The notes under the pieces are model-generated. The model worked only from the letters and a program-made list of their open reading frames with translations, did no database searches and had not been told where the DNA came from. Both the position numbers and the translations under genes were made by a program. This document shows positions 17,452 to 25,421 of a stretch of 64,000 bases of DNA, in pieces. The DNA comes from an uncultured Paracoccaceae bacterium (lineage in GTDB: Bacteria; Pseudomonadota; Alphaproteobacteria; Rhodobacterales; Rhodobacteraceae), in contig CANLDN010000012.1 of NCBI GenBank assembly GCA_947489445.1, positions 1 to 64,000 of the forward strand, written 5' to 3'. Numbering within the stretch: the first letter of the stretch is position 1; every line of letters starts with the position of its first letter.

Positions 17452-17600
17452 CAGGCGCCCTTGATCTGCGGATTGACCGGGACATCGTGACCCAACGCGC
17501 GGCCCCCCAGCGTGTCGGAAAAAATCGTGATCTCATATTGCGGGTCCAATCAGACAGTTGCACAAAATCAAGACTGTTCCCCAACGCCGATTTTCGCCGT
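17452..17600 (-). pseudogene. Relic of the dnaE 3' end
   Basis: Two blocks match the real dnaE end in the same orientation. Block one, 17453-17486, matches about 18047-18080 (shared CCCTTGATCTGCGGATTGAC). Block two, about 17510-17600, matches about 18376-18470 (shared CTCATATTG, then CCGATTT) at roughly 75-80 % identity by eye. Some 300 bp between the blocks are missing from the relic. No open frame remains. It lies beyond the 126-aa gene that directly follows dnaE, so a duplication or replacement of the dnaE 3' end has occurred here. Confidence 0.75.
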
Positions 17601-17621
17601 TGTTGACCGGATCAGTTGATT

Positions 17622-18002
17622 TCAGGTCACTCTGAAACCGTGACTCTTGGCACAAAAATCCGCAAAATTTTGTAACACGTCCGCAGTCGTGCGGTAGTTC
17701 TTGTGCTGATCGGCGGGGTCACGATGGAAAACGCCATCATCAGGCTCCTTGGTGATTTCACCACCCCATAGAAGACTATCGTCGGCTTCGAGTGTCGGAA
17801 TGAGCTTGTCGTTCAAGGCTTTTGCTATGGTATGCGCCTCTTCGCGGCTCATTTCGCAAACATACACGTCGTGCAGGTCCGCTGCACGATCATTCGGCAG
17901 GGTTTCTAGCCGCCGTATCGCCTCCACAATCGCCCGGTAGTGCCAAAAGTTGACGCTGAAGTGATACGTATCGTCAACGAGATCAAAAAGCATCACACCC
18001 AT
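17622..18002 (-). CDS. Unrecognised 126-aa protein coupled to dnaE
   Basis: A soluble, acidic 126-aa protein (start MGVMLFDLVDDTYHFSVNFW) with no family I can name. Its ATG overlaps the dnaE TGA as TGATG, so it is probably translated by coupling. It is flanked downstream by a decayed copy of the dnaE 3' end, which suggests that the gene arrived together with, or as a result of, the event that duplicated that end. A role in replication is not implied by the position alone. Confidence 0.6.
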   Translation of the reverse strand: MGVMLFDLVDDTYHFSVNFWHYRAIVEAIRRLETLPNDRAADLHDVYVCEMSREEAHTIAKALNDKLIPTLEADDSLLWGGEITKEPDDGVFHRDPADQHKNYRTTADVLQNFADFCAKSHGFRVT

Positions 18003-21000
18003 CAGGCGTCCTCGACCTCGATCACCCCACCAAGACTGCGCAGCGCGCCCTTGATCTGCGGATTGACCGGGAAATCCTGCCCCAGATCAATCTCCACCTC
18101 ACCGGGCAGATCATCGCCCATCAGGCAAAAGTAAACCGGCCCCTTGCCCGCACGCACCCCGTCCCGCGCAGCGTTTTCAAGAATGCTTGCCACCGATCCG
18201 ATCGCATCCGGCGCGTCGATAAATACCCGCAAACCCGCACCACCCGCATCCGCCACAACATTATCAATCGGCGCCACGGACCGGCCCAACAGTTTGAGCT
18301 GATCTGCCTCCATCGTCGCCTCGCATTGTAGCACGACCTGCGACCCGGTTTCCAGGAATTCGCGCGCCGTTTCCAACGTGTCCGAAAACATCGTGACCTC
18401 ATATTGCCCGGTCGGATCAGAAAGCTGAACAAAGGCAAAACGGTTCCCGCGCGCCGATTTGCGTTCCTGTCGGCCCGACACGGTACCAGCCATTTTGACA
18501 AGCGCCGCACCCTTTTCCGCGCGCGCGATCACTTCGTCCAAGGTCAGAACCTGTTTGCGTTTCAGCGGCCCCATATAATCATCCAACGGATGCCCGGACA
18601 GATAAAACCCGATCGCCTTGAACTCTTCGGCCAATCGCTCTGCGGGCAGCCAGTCTTCGCCGCCCATCAAGCGCGGCTCTGGCAGATCATCCCCTGCCTC
18701 GCCAAACAGCGAGACCTGATTGGATGATTTCTGATCATGGATCGCGGCGGAATAGCCCGTCAGCGCATCAAGGCTCATCATCACCCGCCGCCGGTTCGGG
18801 TCCAACACGTCAAACGCCCCTGCCCGCGCCAACATTTCCAATGGCCGCTTGCTGACCCGCTTCAGATCAACCCTGCGCGCGAAATCGAACAGGTTCACAA
18901 ATTCCCGGTCCCCGCGCCCTTCAACGATCAGCTTCATCGCCTCGACACCGACATTTTTCAATGCGCCCAGCGCATAGACAAGCTGTTGATCTTTCACGTC
19001 AAAGGTGGCCTGTGACCGGTTCACGCAAGGCGGGATGTAGGCGATGCCCAGCCCCTTTTTCACCTCTTGAAAGTACACGCCCAGCTTGTCGGTCAGGTGG
19101 ATATCGCAGTTCATCACACCGGCCATGAATTCGACCGGATGGTTCGCTTTCAGCCAAGCCGTCTGATAGCTGACCACCGCGTAGGCCGCGGCGTGGGATT
19201 TGTTGAAACCGTAATTGGCGAATTTTTCCAGAAGGTCGAAAACCTCGGTCGCCTTCTTCTTGTCGACCCCGTTTTCCATCGCCCCTTTTTCGAATTTCGG
19301 GCGTTCCTTTGCCATTTCCTCGGCGATCTTTTTACCCATGGCACGGCGCAGCAGATCGGCCCCGCCAAGGCTGTAGCCCGCCATAACCTGCGCGATCTGC
19401 ATCACCTGTTCCTGATAGACGATGATGCCTTGGGTTTCCTCAAGAATGTAGTCGATGGAGGGGTGAATGGATTCCAGATCCCGTTGCCCGTTCTTCACCT
19501 CGCAATAGGTCGGGATGTTCTCCATCGGGCCGGGCCGATAGAGTGCGACCAGCGCCACGATATCCTCAATACAGGTTGGCTTCATGCGCTTGAGCGCATC
19601 CATCATGCCACTGGATTCCACCTGAAACACCGCGATGGTTTTGGCGGATGCATAAAGCGCATAGGACTTTTCATCATCCAGCGGGATCGCCCCTATATCG
19701 TATTCAAAACCTTCAGGCGGTTGATAGAGTTCCGTGCCATCCGCCGCCATATTCAAGGGGCGTCCGGCGGCCCGGATCAGCTTGACCGCATTTTCAATCA
19801 CCGTCAGCGTTTTCAGGCCCAGAAAGTCGAATTTGACCAGCCCGGCCTGTTCTACCCATTTCATGTTGAACTGCGTCGCAGGCATATCCGACCGCGGATC
19901 CTGATAAAGCGGCACCAGCGCATCCAGCGGTCTGTCACCAATCACGACACCCGCCGCGTGGGTGGAGGCATTGCGCAACAACCCCTCAACCTGCTGGGCA
20001 TAGGTCAGGAGGCGGTCTACGACCTCTTCATTCTTGGCTTCTTCGCGCAGGCGCGGTTCATCGGCCAGCGCCTTTTCAATGGACACCGGCTTGACCCCCT
20101 CGACCGGAATCATCTTGGATAGCCGGTCCACCTGCCCGTAAGGCATTTGCAGAACCCGACCCACATCGCGCACGGCGGCCTTGGACAAAAGCGCACCAAA
20201 GGTGATGATCTGCCCCACCTTGTCGCGCCCGTATTTGTCCTGCACGTAGCGGATCACTTCTTCGCGCCGGTCCATGCAGAAATCGATGTCGAAATCGGGC
20301 ATGGACACACGTTCGGGGTTCAGGAACCGTTCGAACAACAGGCTATAGCGCAAGGGATCAAGGTCGGTGATCAGCAGGGCGTAGGCGACCAGCGATCCGG
20401 CCCCGGACCCCCGCCCCGGCCCCACGGGAATGCCATTATCCTTGGACCATTTGATAAAATCGGCCACGATCAGGAAGTAGCCCGGAAACCCCATCCCCTC
20501 GATGATCCCCAGCTCAAATTCGAGTCGTTTTTCGTATTCCGTTACCTCTGCCGCGTGCGGGATCACGGCAAGCCGCGCCTTCAACCCTTCCTCGGCCTGC
20601 CGCCGCAATTCCGCAACCTCATCATCGGCAAATTTGGGCAGGATCGGATCGCGTTTGTAGACCTTGAACGCGCAGCGTTTGGCGATTTCGACGGTGTTTT
20701 CAATCGCCTCTGGCAGGTCGGCAAACAGCGTCGCCATTTCCTGCGGGGATTTGAAATAATGCTGCGGGGTCAGCCTGCGCCGTGGTTCCTGTTGATCGAC
20801 ATAAGCGCCTTCGGCGATGCAGATCAGTGCGTCATGCGCCTCGTATAATTCTGTCTTTGGGAAATACACATCATTGGTCGCCACCAGCGGCAGACCCTTG
20901 GCATAGGCCATTTCAATATGCCCACGCTCTGACAGCCGCTCGGCATCTGGCAGCCCATCACCGGGATGGCGCTGCAATTCCACATAGAGCCTGTCTGGAT

Positions 21001-21499
21001 AGATCACCGCCAGCCGATCCATCAACATCTCGGCCTTGGGCCTTTGGCCCTGCCGCAAGAGCCGCCCAATCGGTCCGTCCGGTCCACCGGACAGGCAAAT
21101 CAGCCCTTCGTGATATTGCGCCAGTTCCTCGACCGAGACTTGCGGCAGCTGGCCCGCTGCGTCCAGATACGCGCAGGAATTCAGCTTCATCAGGTTCATA
21201 TATCCCGCCTCGGACTGGACGAGCAGCACAATGGGCGCAGGAGCTTCGACACGCTTGCCGGGCTCTGGCGCGATGTAGGTCACATCAACCTGGCATCCGA
21301 TAATCGGCTGCACCCCGGCCTTGGCGGCCCCTTCTGAAAATTCCAACGCACAGAACATATTGTTGGTATCGGTGACGGCCACGGCGGGCATATCCATGCC
21401 AGCGGCGAGGCCGGGCAGTTTTTTGATCGGAATGGCCCCTTCCAAAAGGGAGTATTCGGTGTGGACACGCAGGTGGATGAATCGGGGATCATTGCTCAT
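18002..21499 (-). CDS. dnaE: DNA polymerase III alpha subunit
   Basis: The 1165-aa C-family replicative polymerase. The N-terminus (FIHLRVHTEYSLLEGAI) begins the PHP domain. The catalytic aspartates are in VSMPDFDIDFCMDRREEV, about residues 400-410. GPGRGSGAGSLVAYAL is the glycine-rich polymerase motif. The C-terminal half has the helix-hairpin-helix and OB domains (AGTVSGRQERKSARGNRFAF). The start MSNDPRF is chosen; longer in-frame starts would overlap the divergent GH5 gene. A 126-aa gene is coupled to its stop codon, and a relic of its own 3' end lies further downstream. Confidence 0.97.
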   Translation of the reverse strand: MSNDPRFIHLRVHTEYSLLEGAIPIKKLPGLAAGMDMPAVAVTDTNNMFCALEFSEGAAKAGVQPIIGCQVDVTYIAPEPGKRVEAPAPIVLLVQSEAGYMNLMKLNSCAYLDAAGQLPQVSVEELAQYHEGLICLSGGPDGPIGRLLRQGQRPKAEMLMDRLAVIYPDRLYVELQRHPGDGLPDAERLSERGHIEMAYAKGLPLVATNDVYFPKTELYEAHDALICIAEGAYVDQQEPRRRLTPQHYFKSPQEMATLFADLPEAIENTVEIAKRCAFKVYKRDPILPKFADDEVAELRRQAEEGLKARLAVIPHAAEVTEYEKRLEFELGIIEGMGFPGYFLIVADFIKWSKDNGIPVGPGRGSGAGSLVAYALLITDLDPLRYSLLFERFLNPERVSMPDFDIDFCMDRREEVIRYVQDKYGRDKVGQIITFGALLSKAAVRDVGRVLQMPYGQVDRLSKMIPVEGVKPVSIEKALADEPRLREEAKNEEVVDRLLTYAQQVEGLLRNASTHAAGVVIGDRPLDALVPLYQDPRSDMPATQFNMKWVEQAGLVKFDFLGLKTLTVIENAVKLIRAAGRPLNMAADGTELYQPPEGFEYDIGAIPLDDEKSYALYASAKTIAVFQVESSGMMDALKRMKPTCIEDIVALVALYRPGPMENIPTYCEVKNGQRDLESIHPSIDYILEETQGIIVYQEQVMQIAQVMAGYSLGGADLLRRAMGKKIAEEMAKERPKFEKGAMENGVDKKKATEVFDLLEKFANYGFNKSHAAAYAVVSYQTAWLKANHPVEFMAGVMNCDIHLTDKLGVYFQEVKKGLGIAYIPPCVNRSQATFDVKDQQLVYALGALKNVGVEAMKLIVEGRGDREFVNLFDFARRVDLKRVSKRPLEMLARAGAFDVLDPNRRRVMMSLDALTGYSAAIHDQKSSNQVSLFGEAGDDLPEPRLMGGEDWLPAERLAEEFKAIGFYLSGHPLDDYMGPLKRKQVLTLDEVIARAEKGAALVKMAGTVSGRQERKSARGNRFAFVQLSDPTGQYEVTMFSDTLETAREFLETGSQVVLQCEATMEADQLKLLGRSVAPIDNVVADAGGAGLRVFIDAPDAIGSVASILENAARDGVRAGKGPVYFCLMGDDLPGEVEIDLGQDFPVNPQIKGALRSLGGVIEVEDA

Positions 21500-21569
21500 G
21501 CGCAGACCGTAGCCGATGCGGGCACAGGCACAAGATGACAAAGCGTCAAACCGGCGATACCGTCGCGAT

Positions 21570-22502
21570 ATGCGCGCCCTTTTCCTTTGCCTTCTGGCCA
21601 CACCCGCCCTTGCTGACCCCTTTCCGGTGGCACGTTGCGTCAACCTTGATCAGGCGCTGGAGGCGCCGAACGAAGGCGATTGGGGTTACACGATCACCCG
21701 TCCCGACGTTGCGTGGATTGCGGGACAGGGTTTTGACACGATCCGCCTGCCCGTGCGGTTCAGCGCCCATTGGGACGGGCAGATTGATCCGGCATTTCTG
21801 ACCCGCGTGGATGAGGTGATCGGCTGGGCCACAGGTGAAAACCTGCAAGTTATTCTTGATCTGCACCATTTCGAAGCACTGATGACGGAGCCTGCCCAGA
21901 ATGCCCCGATCTTCACCGCGATCTGGAAAGAACTGGCCCTGCATTACGCGGACCATGACAACACCCTGATGTTTGAACTGCTCAACGAGCCAACCGAAAA
22001 CCTTGATACCGCCGGTGCCGTTGCCTTGTTCGAAAAGGTCTATCCCGTTATCCGCCAAACCAACCCCGACCGGTGGATCATCATCGAAGGGGGTGATTGG
22101 GCCAACCTCAGTGCTCTGCCCGACCTGCCGCAGATCGACGACCGGACCGCATTGTCGTTTCATTATTACGCCCCCTACACGTTCACCCATCAGCAAGCGG
22201 CTTGGATGGACGACCCGTTGCCGCCCGATATCTGGGGGGACAAGGATGATCACGCTGCCTTGCGCGCGGATATGGAACAAGCTGCGGCAAGGGGAACGCC
22301 ACTGTTACTGGGTGAATTTGGCGTGACGACCCAGACCGATCTTGCCCAGCGGGTAGGCTGGACCCACGCTGTCCGCCAAGAGGCCGAATCCCATGGCATC
22401 GGCTGGTGCCATTGGGGCCTGTCCCGCAACTTTGCCATCCTTGATCCCGCGACACGCGACTGGGTCCCCGGCATGAAAGACGCCTTGTTTTCAGACCGCT
22501 AA
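21570..22502 (+). CDS. Secreted glycoside hydrolase family 5 (cellulase-like)
   Basis: A 310-aa TIM-barrel hydrolase. The signal peptide is MRALFLCLLATPALADPFP. GH5 hallmarks are DTIRLPVRFSAHW (strand 2), the acid/base glutamate in MFELLNEPTE, FHYYAPYTFTHQ, and the nucleophile glutamate in LLGEFGV. It resembles endoglucanases that cut beta-1,4-glucan; the true polymer is not certain. An in-frame ATG 18 codons upstream would break the signal peptide and overlap the dnaE leader. It is divergent from dnaE and has no polysaccharide-utilisation neighbours. Confidence 0.87.
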   Translation: MRALFLCLLATPALADPFPVARCVNLDQALEAPNEGDWGYTITRPDVAWIAGQGFDTIRLPVRFSAHWDGQIDPAFLTRVDEVIGWATGENLQVILDLHHFEALMTEPAQNAPIFTAIWKELALHYADHDNTLMFELLNEPTENLDTAGAVALFEKVYPVIRQTNPDRWIIIEGGDWANLSALPDLPQIDDRTALSFHYYAPYTFTHQQAAWMDDPLPPDIWGDKDDHAALRADMEQAAARGTPLLLGEFGVTTQTDLAQRVGWTHAVRQEAESHGIGWCHWGLSRNFAILDPATRDWVPGMKDALFSDR

Positions 22503-22533
22503 GCGCGTTTTGTAAGCACCTCAGCTAACTATC

Positions 22534-22562
22534 TTGACAGCCCCCTCCCCTACCGCAATACT
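22534..22562 (+). promoter_or_regulatory. Promoter of the ArsR operon, apparently leaderless
   Basis: TTGACA (22534-22539), a 17-bp spacer, then AATACT (22557-22562). The expected start of transcription falls at about 22569-22570, exactly at the ATG of the regulator. The ATG has no Shine-Dalgarno sequence, so the mRNA would be leaderless. Confidence 0.6.
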
Positions 22563-22569
22563 TAGCTAT

Positions 22570-22902
22570 ATGACTAACCAACTTGATACATTTTTCGGCG
22601 CGATGTCCGACCCCACCCGGCGGGCAGTGATCGAACGGCTTGCCTCTGGGCCGGCCAGTGTCAGCGAATTGCACGCGCCCCATAGCATGGCCCTGCCGAC
22701 TTTCATGCGGCACCTCAAGGTGCTGGAAGACACCGGCATTGTCCGGTCAGTCAAAAAGGGCCGCGTGCGGACCTGCCATATCGAAGCCGCCCCGCTGATT
22801 GAGGCGCAAGGCTGGCTCGCCTGGCAACGCGAGATCTGGGAAAGCAGGCTTGACCGGCTGGATGCGCTGGCCCGCCATATCGTTGAGACAGAAAAGGAAT
22901 AA
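22570..22902 (+). CDS. ArsR-family winged-helix regulator
   Basis: A 110-aa regulator of the ArsR/SmtB fold (AMSDPTRRAVIERLASGPAS, recognition segment LPTFMRHLKVLEDTGIVRS). It lacks the metal-binding cysteines and belongs to the group that accompanies SRPBCC (AHSA1-like) genes. The start MTNQLDTFF is placed right at the expected transcription start. It is followed after 4 bp by two SRPBCC genes, forming a small operon that it probably represses. Confidence 0.92.
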   Translation: MTNQLDTFFGAMSDPTRRAVIERLASGPASVSELHAPHSMALPTFMRHLKVLEDTGIVRSVKKGRVRTCHIEAAPLIEAQGWLAWQREIWESRLDRLDALARHIVETEKE

Positions 22903-22906
22903 CGCC

Positions 22907-23377
22907 ATGTCACTGGATACCTCATCATTCAATTTGCACCGCACACTGCCCCTATCGCCCGACCGGTTGTGGGAGGTCATGACAGACCCCAAACACCGCG
23001 AAGCGTGGGGCGGGCCAGACGCTGAAACCGTACTGGTCATCGACAAGGCCGATCTGCGGGTGGGCGGCCAGGATCGCCATCGCTGCGGTCCGGCAGACGC
23101 ACCCGACTTCGTTATAGACACGCGGTGGTATGATCTGGCGGCCCCTGACCGCGCAGTGTTCACTGAAACGCTGATTATCGGGGGCGAGGCGCTGTGCACC
23201 AGTCTTGTCACCTACAGCCTGACGGCGGCAGGCACCGGCACCGATCTGGGCGTGACCGTGGCTGTGTCGTCCTTCAGCGGGCCGGAGACATTGGAGGATT
23301 TCAAACAAGGCTGGGGTGGTGGTCTGGACAATCTGGAATCGCATGTCGCCGCGATGGTCCAAGCCCACGTAAACTGA
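22907..23377 (+). CDS. SRPBCC / AHSA1-like protein
   Basis: A 156-aa START-like (SRPBCC) fold protein with the N-terminal pattern FNLHRTLPLSPDRLWEVMTD, followed by PKHREAWGGP. Proteins of this fold have a deep hydrophobic ligand cavity. Members encoded beside ArsR regulators are often called activators of Hsp90 ATPase homologue 1-like, but no Hsp90 role is shown. It lies 4 bp after the ArsR gene and 12 bp before a second SRPBCC gene. Confidence 0.87.
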   Translation: MSLDTSSFNLHRTLPLSPDRLWEVMTDPKHREAWGGPDAETVLVIDKADLRVGGQDRHRCGPADAPDFVIDTRWYDLAAPDRAVFTETLIIGGEALCTSLVTYSLTAAGTGTDLGVTVAVSSFSGPETLEDFKQGWGGGLDNLESHVAAMVQAHVN

Positions 23378-23389
23378 AAGGAAACCAAA

Positions 23390-23860
23390 ATGGCGCATGA
23401 CCTCAATCTGACCCGGCTGCTGCCCGCAAGCCCGGCCCATGTCTGGCGGTGCCTGACAGAACCCGAGCTCCTCAAAAAGTGGTTCGCTCCGCATCCGGTT
23501 GAAACGATCGAGGCGATCATCGAACCGCATCCCGGTGGGCGGTTTTATACGGTTATGCGCGTGCCCGATCATGGTGACACGGCCGGTGACGGTTGCATTC
23601 TGATCGCAGACCCGGCCAAGCGGTTGAGCTGGACCAATTGCCTGATACAGGACTTTGCGCCTGCGACAATCGACCCGGAAGCAGGCGGATTTGGCTTTAG
23701 CGCCGATCTGCAAATGTCAGCGGAAGGCGATGGTTGCCGCTATGTCGTTACCGTCCGCCATGCCAATGATGCAGACCGGGCCAAACACGAGGCAATGGGC
23801 TTTCACGACGGCTGGGGCACCGCGGTTGATCAGCTTGGGGCATTGGCAGCAACCTTGTAA
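23390..23860 (+). CDS. Second SRPBCC / AHSA1-like protein
   Basis: A 156-aa SRPBCC protein (LNLTRLLPASPAHVWRCLTE, then LLKKWFAPHPVET and the C-terminal FHDGWGTAVDQLGALAATL). It is the same length as the preceding paralogue but clearly diverged from it. GAAAGGAAA precedes the ATG. It is the last gene of the ArsR operon; a palindromic repeat follows 13 bp after its stop. Confidence 0.88.
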   Translation: MAHDLNLTRLLPASPAHVWRCLTEPELLKKWFAPHPVETIEAIIEPHPGGRFYTVMRVPDHGDTAGDGCILIADPAKRLSWTNCLIQDFAPATIDPEAGGFGFSADLQMSAEGDGCRYVVTVRHANDADRAKHEAMGFHDGWGTAVDQLGALAATL

Positions 23861-23870
23861 TCGTGCGGAT

Positions 23871-23894
23871 GAGGTGGGTTGAAACCCACCTTAC
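23871..23894. repeat. Palindromic repeat copy 3
   Basis: GGTGGGTT-GA-AACCCACC followed by TTAC, directly after the ArsR-SRPBCC operon and before xdhA. It could fold as a transcript-end hairpin but has no T-run. Confidence 0.75.
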
Positions 23895-24065
23895 GTTGCT
23901 CAAAAGCTGTGCAAACCCGAACCGGCCCAAGCGACCAACGACAAAACCCTTGCCAAACCGCGCATCCCCCGCTTTCATGAGGCCTTGAAATTGGGGGCTG
24001 CTGTCTACGTCGCATCGACAGCTGCCAAATCCCGTATCACATCGGTAAGGCGGCAGGTTTACATC

Positions 24066-25421
24066 ATGAATGTCACGTTTCTTCTCAATGGGGAAACCGT
24101 GCAGGTCGAGGCGGCAGCGACCCGCACCCTGCTTGACTGGCTACGCGAGGATCGTGGGCTTTGCGGCACGAAAGAAGGCTGCAACGAAGGCGATTGCGGC
24201 GCATGTACGGTGATTGTGGGCGATGACGCGGGTGCCAAGGCCCTGAACGCCTGTATCCTGTTTCTTCCCCAACTGCATGGCAAGACCGTTCGCACGGTCG
24301 AAGGCATCAGTGGCCCGGACGGCGCCTTGCACCCGGTGCAGCAAGCCATGATCGATCACCACGGATCGCAATGCGGGTTTTGCACGCCCGGTTTTATTGC
24401 CTCCATGACCGCCGGACACATGAACGGCCGGACCGACCACGACGATGTCGTGGCCGGGAACCTGTGCCGCTGCACCGGCTATGCGCCCATTGTGCGCGCC
24501 GCCAAAGCCGCCGAAAGCGCCCCATCGCCCGCATGGCTGAATGACGCGCCGCCTTACGCAGCATCGCAGCCCTACGCGCCGGAAAGCCTTGATCAACTGG
24601 CCACATGGTACGCCGCCAACCCGGATGCGACCTTGATTGCCGGGGCCACAGATGTCGGGCTTTGGGTCACCAAGCAACTACGATACCTGCCTAACGTCGC
24701 ATTCCTGAACCGTTGCGCTGACCTGCAAAATATCAAGATCGGCAAAGACACCATCCACATCGGCGCTACCGTGACAATGACCGATGTCTTGGCCGTGATG
24801 CGTGAATATCACCCATCCTATGCCGAAATGATCCGCCGCTATGGCTCTGAACAGGTGCGCAACGCGGCCACAATCGGCGGCAACATCGCCAATGGCTCCC
24901 CCATCGGGGATAATCCCCCGGCGCTGATCGCCCTCGGGGCCACCCTGCACCTGCGCCACGGCGACAAGGCGCGCGATATGCCGATCGAGGATTTCTTTCT
25001 GGACTACGGCAAACAAGACCGGGCACCAGGTGAACTCGTCACCGGTGTTACACTCCCCAAACATGCCCCCGCCCTGCGCTGCTACAAAATCTCCAAACGG
25101 TTCGATCAGGATATCTCCGCCCTTTGCGGCTGTTTCAATGTCACTGTCGAAAACGGGAACATCACCAATGCCCGGATCGCCTTTGGCGGTATGGCGGGCA
25201 CGCCGCATCGCGCCACTGCGGTTGAAAATGCGCTGATCGGCCAACCCTGGACTAAGGACACCATCACCGCCGCCGCCACTAAATTCGCCGATGACTACAC
25301 GCCGATGACTGACATGCGCGCCTCTGCCGCCTACCGCTTGACCACGGCGCAAAACCTGCTGCACCGCTACTTTGCGCAACTCTCTGGCGACGGCACAAAC
25401 GTGCTGGAGGTCACTTCATGA
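24066..25421 (+). CDS. xdhA: Xanthine dehydrogenase small subunit
   Basis: A 451-aa subunit with two [2Fe-2S] clusters and FAD, moving electrons from the molybdenum site to NAD+. The plant-type cluster ligands are in KEGCNEGDCGAC, with a further C in LNACILFLP. The second cluster is GSQCGFCTPGF and NLCRCTGYAP. The FAD domain has LIAGATDVGLWV and VRNAATIGGNIANGSPIGD. The start MNVTFLLNGET is the normal N-terminus. Its stop overlaps xdhB by 4 bp (ATGA). It opens the purine salvage operon. Confidence 0.96.
   Translation: MNVTFLLNGETVQVEAAATRTLLDWLREDRGLCGTKEGCNEGDCGACTVIVGDDAGAKALNACILFLPQLHGKTVRTVEGISGPDGALHPVQQAMIDHHGSQCGFCTPGFIASMTAGHMNGRTDHDDVVAGNLCRCTGYAPIVRAAKAAESAPSPAWLNDAPPYAASQPYAPESLDQLATWYAANPDATLIAGATDVGLWVTKQLRYLPNVAFLNRCADLQNIKIGKDTIHIGATVTMTDVLAVMREYHPSYAEMIRRYGSEQVRNAATIGGNIANGSPIGDNPPALIALGATLHLRHGDKARDMPIEDFFLDYGKQDRAPGELVTGVTLPKHAPALRCYKISKRFDQDISALCGCFNVTVENGNITNARIAFGGMAGTPHRATAVENALIGQPWTKDTITAAATKFADDYTPMTDMRASAAYRLTTAQNLLHRYFAQLSGDGTNVLEVTS

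Noticed and set aside
17622..18002. Reading the 126-aa gene as part of dnaE
   Set aside because: dnaE ends normally (GGVIEVEDA) and the small gene is in another frame with its own ATG overlapping the stop codon.
19067..20122. 351-codon open frame on the plus strand
   Set aside because: It is the antisense shadow of dnaE caused by high GC at third positions; no ribosome binding site or family resemblance.
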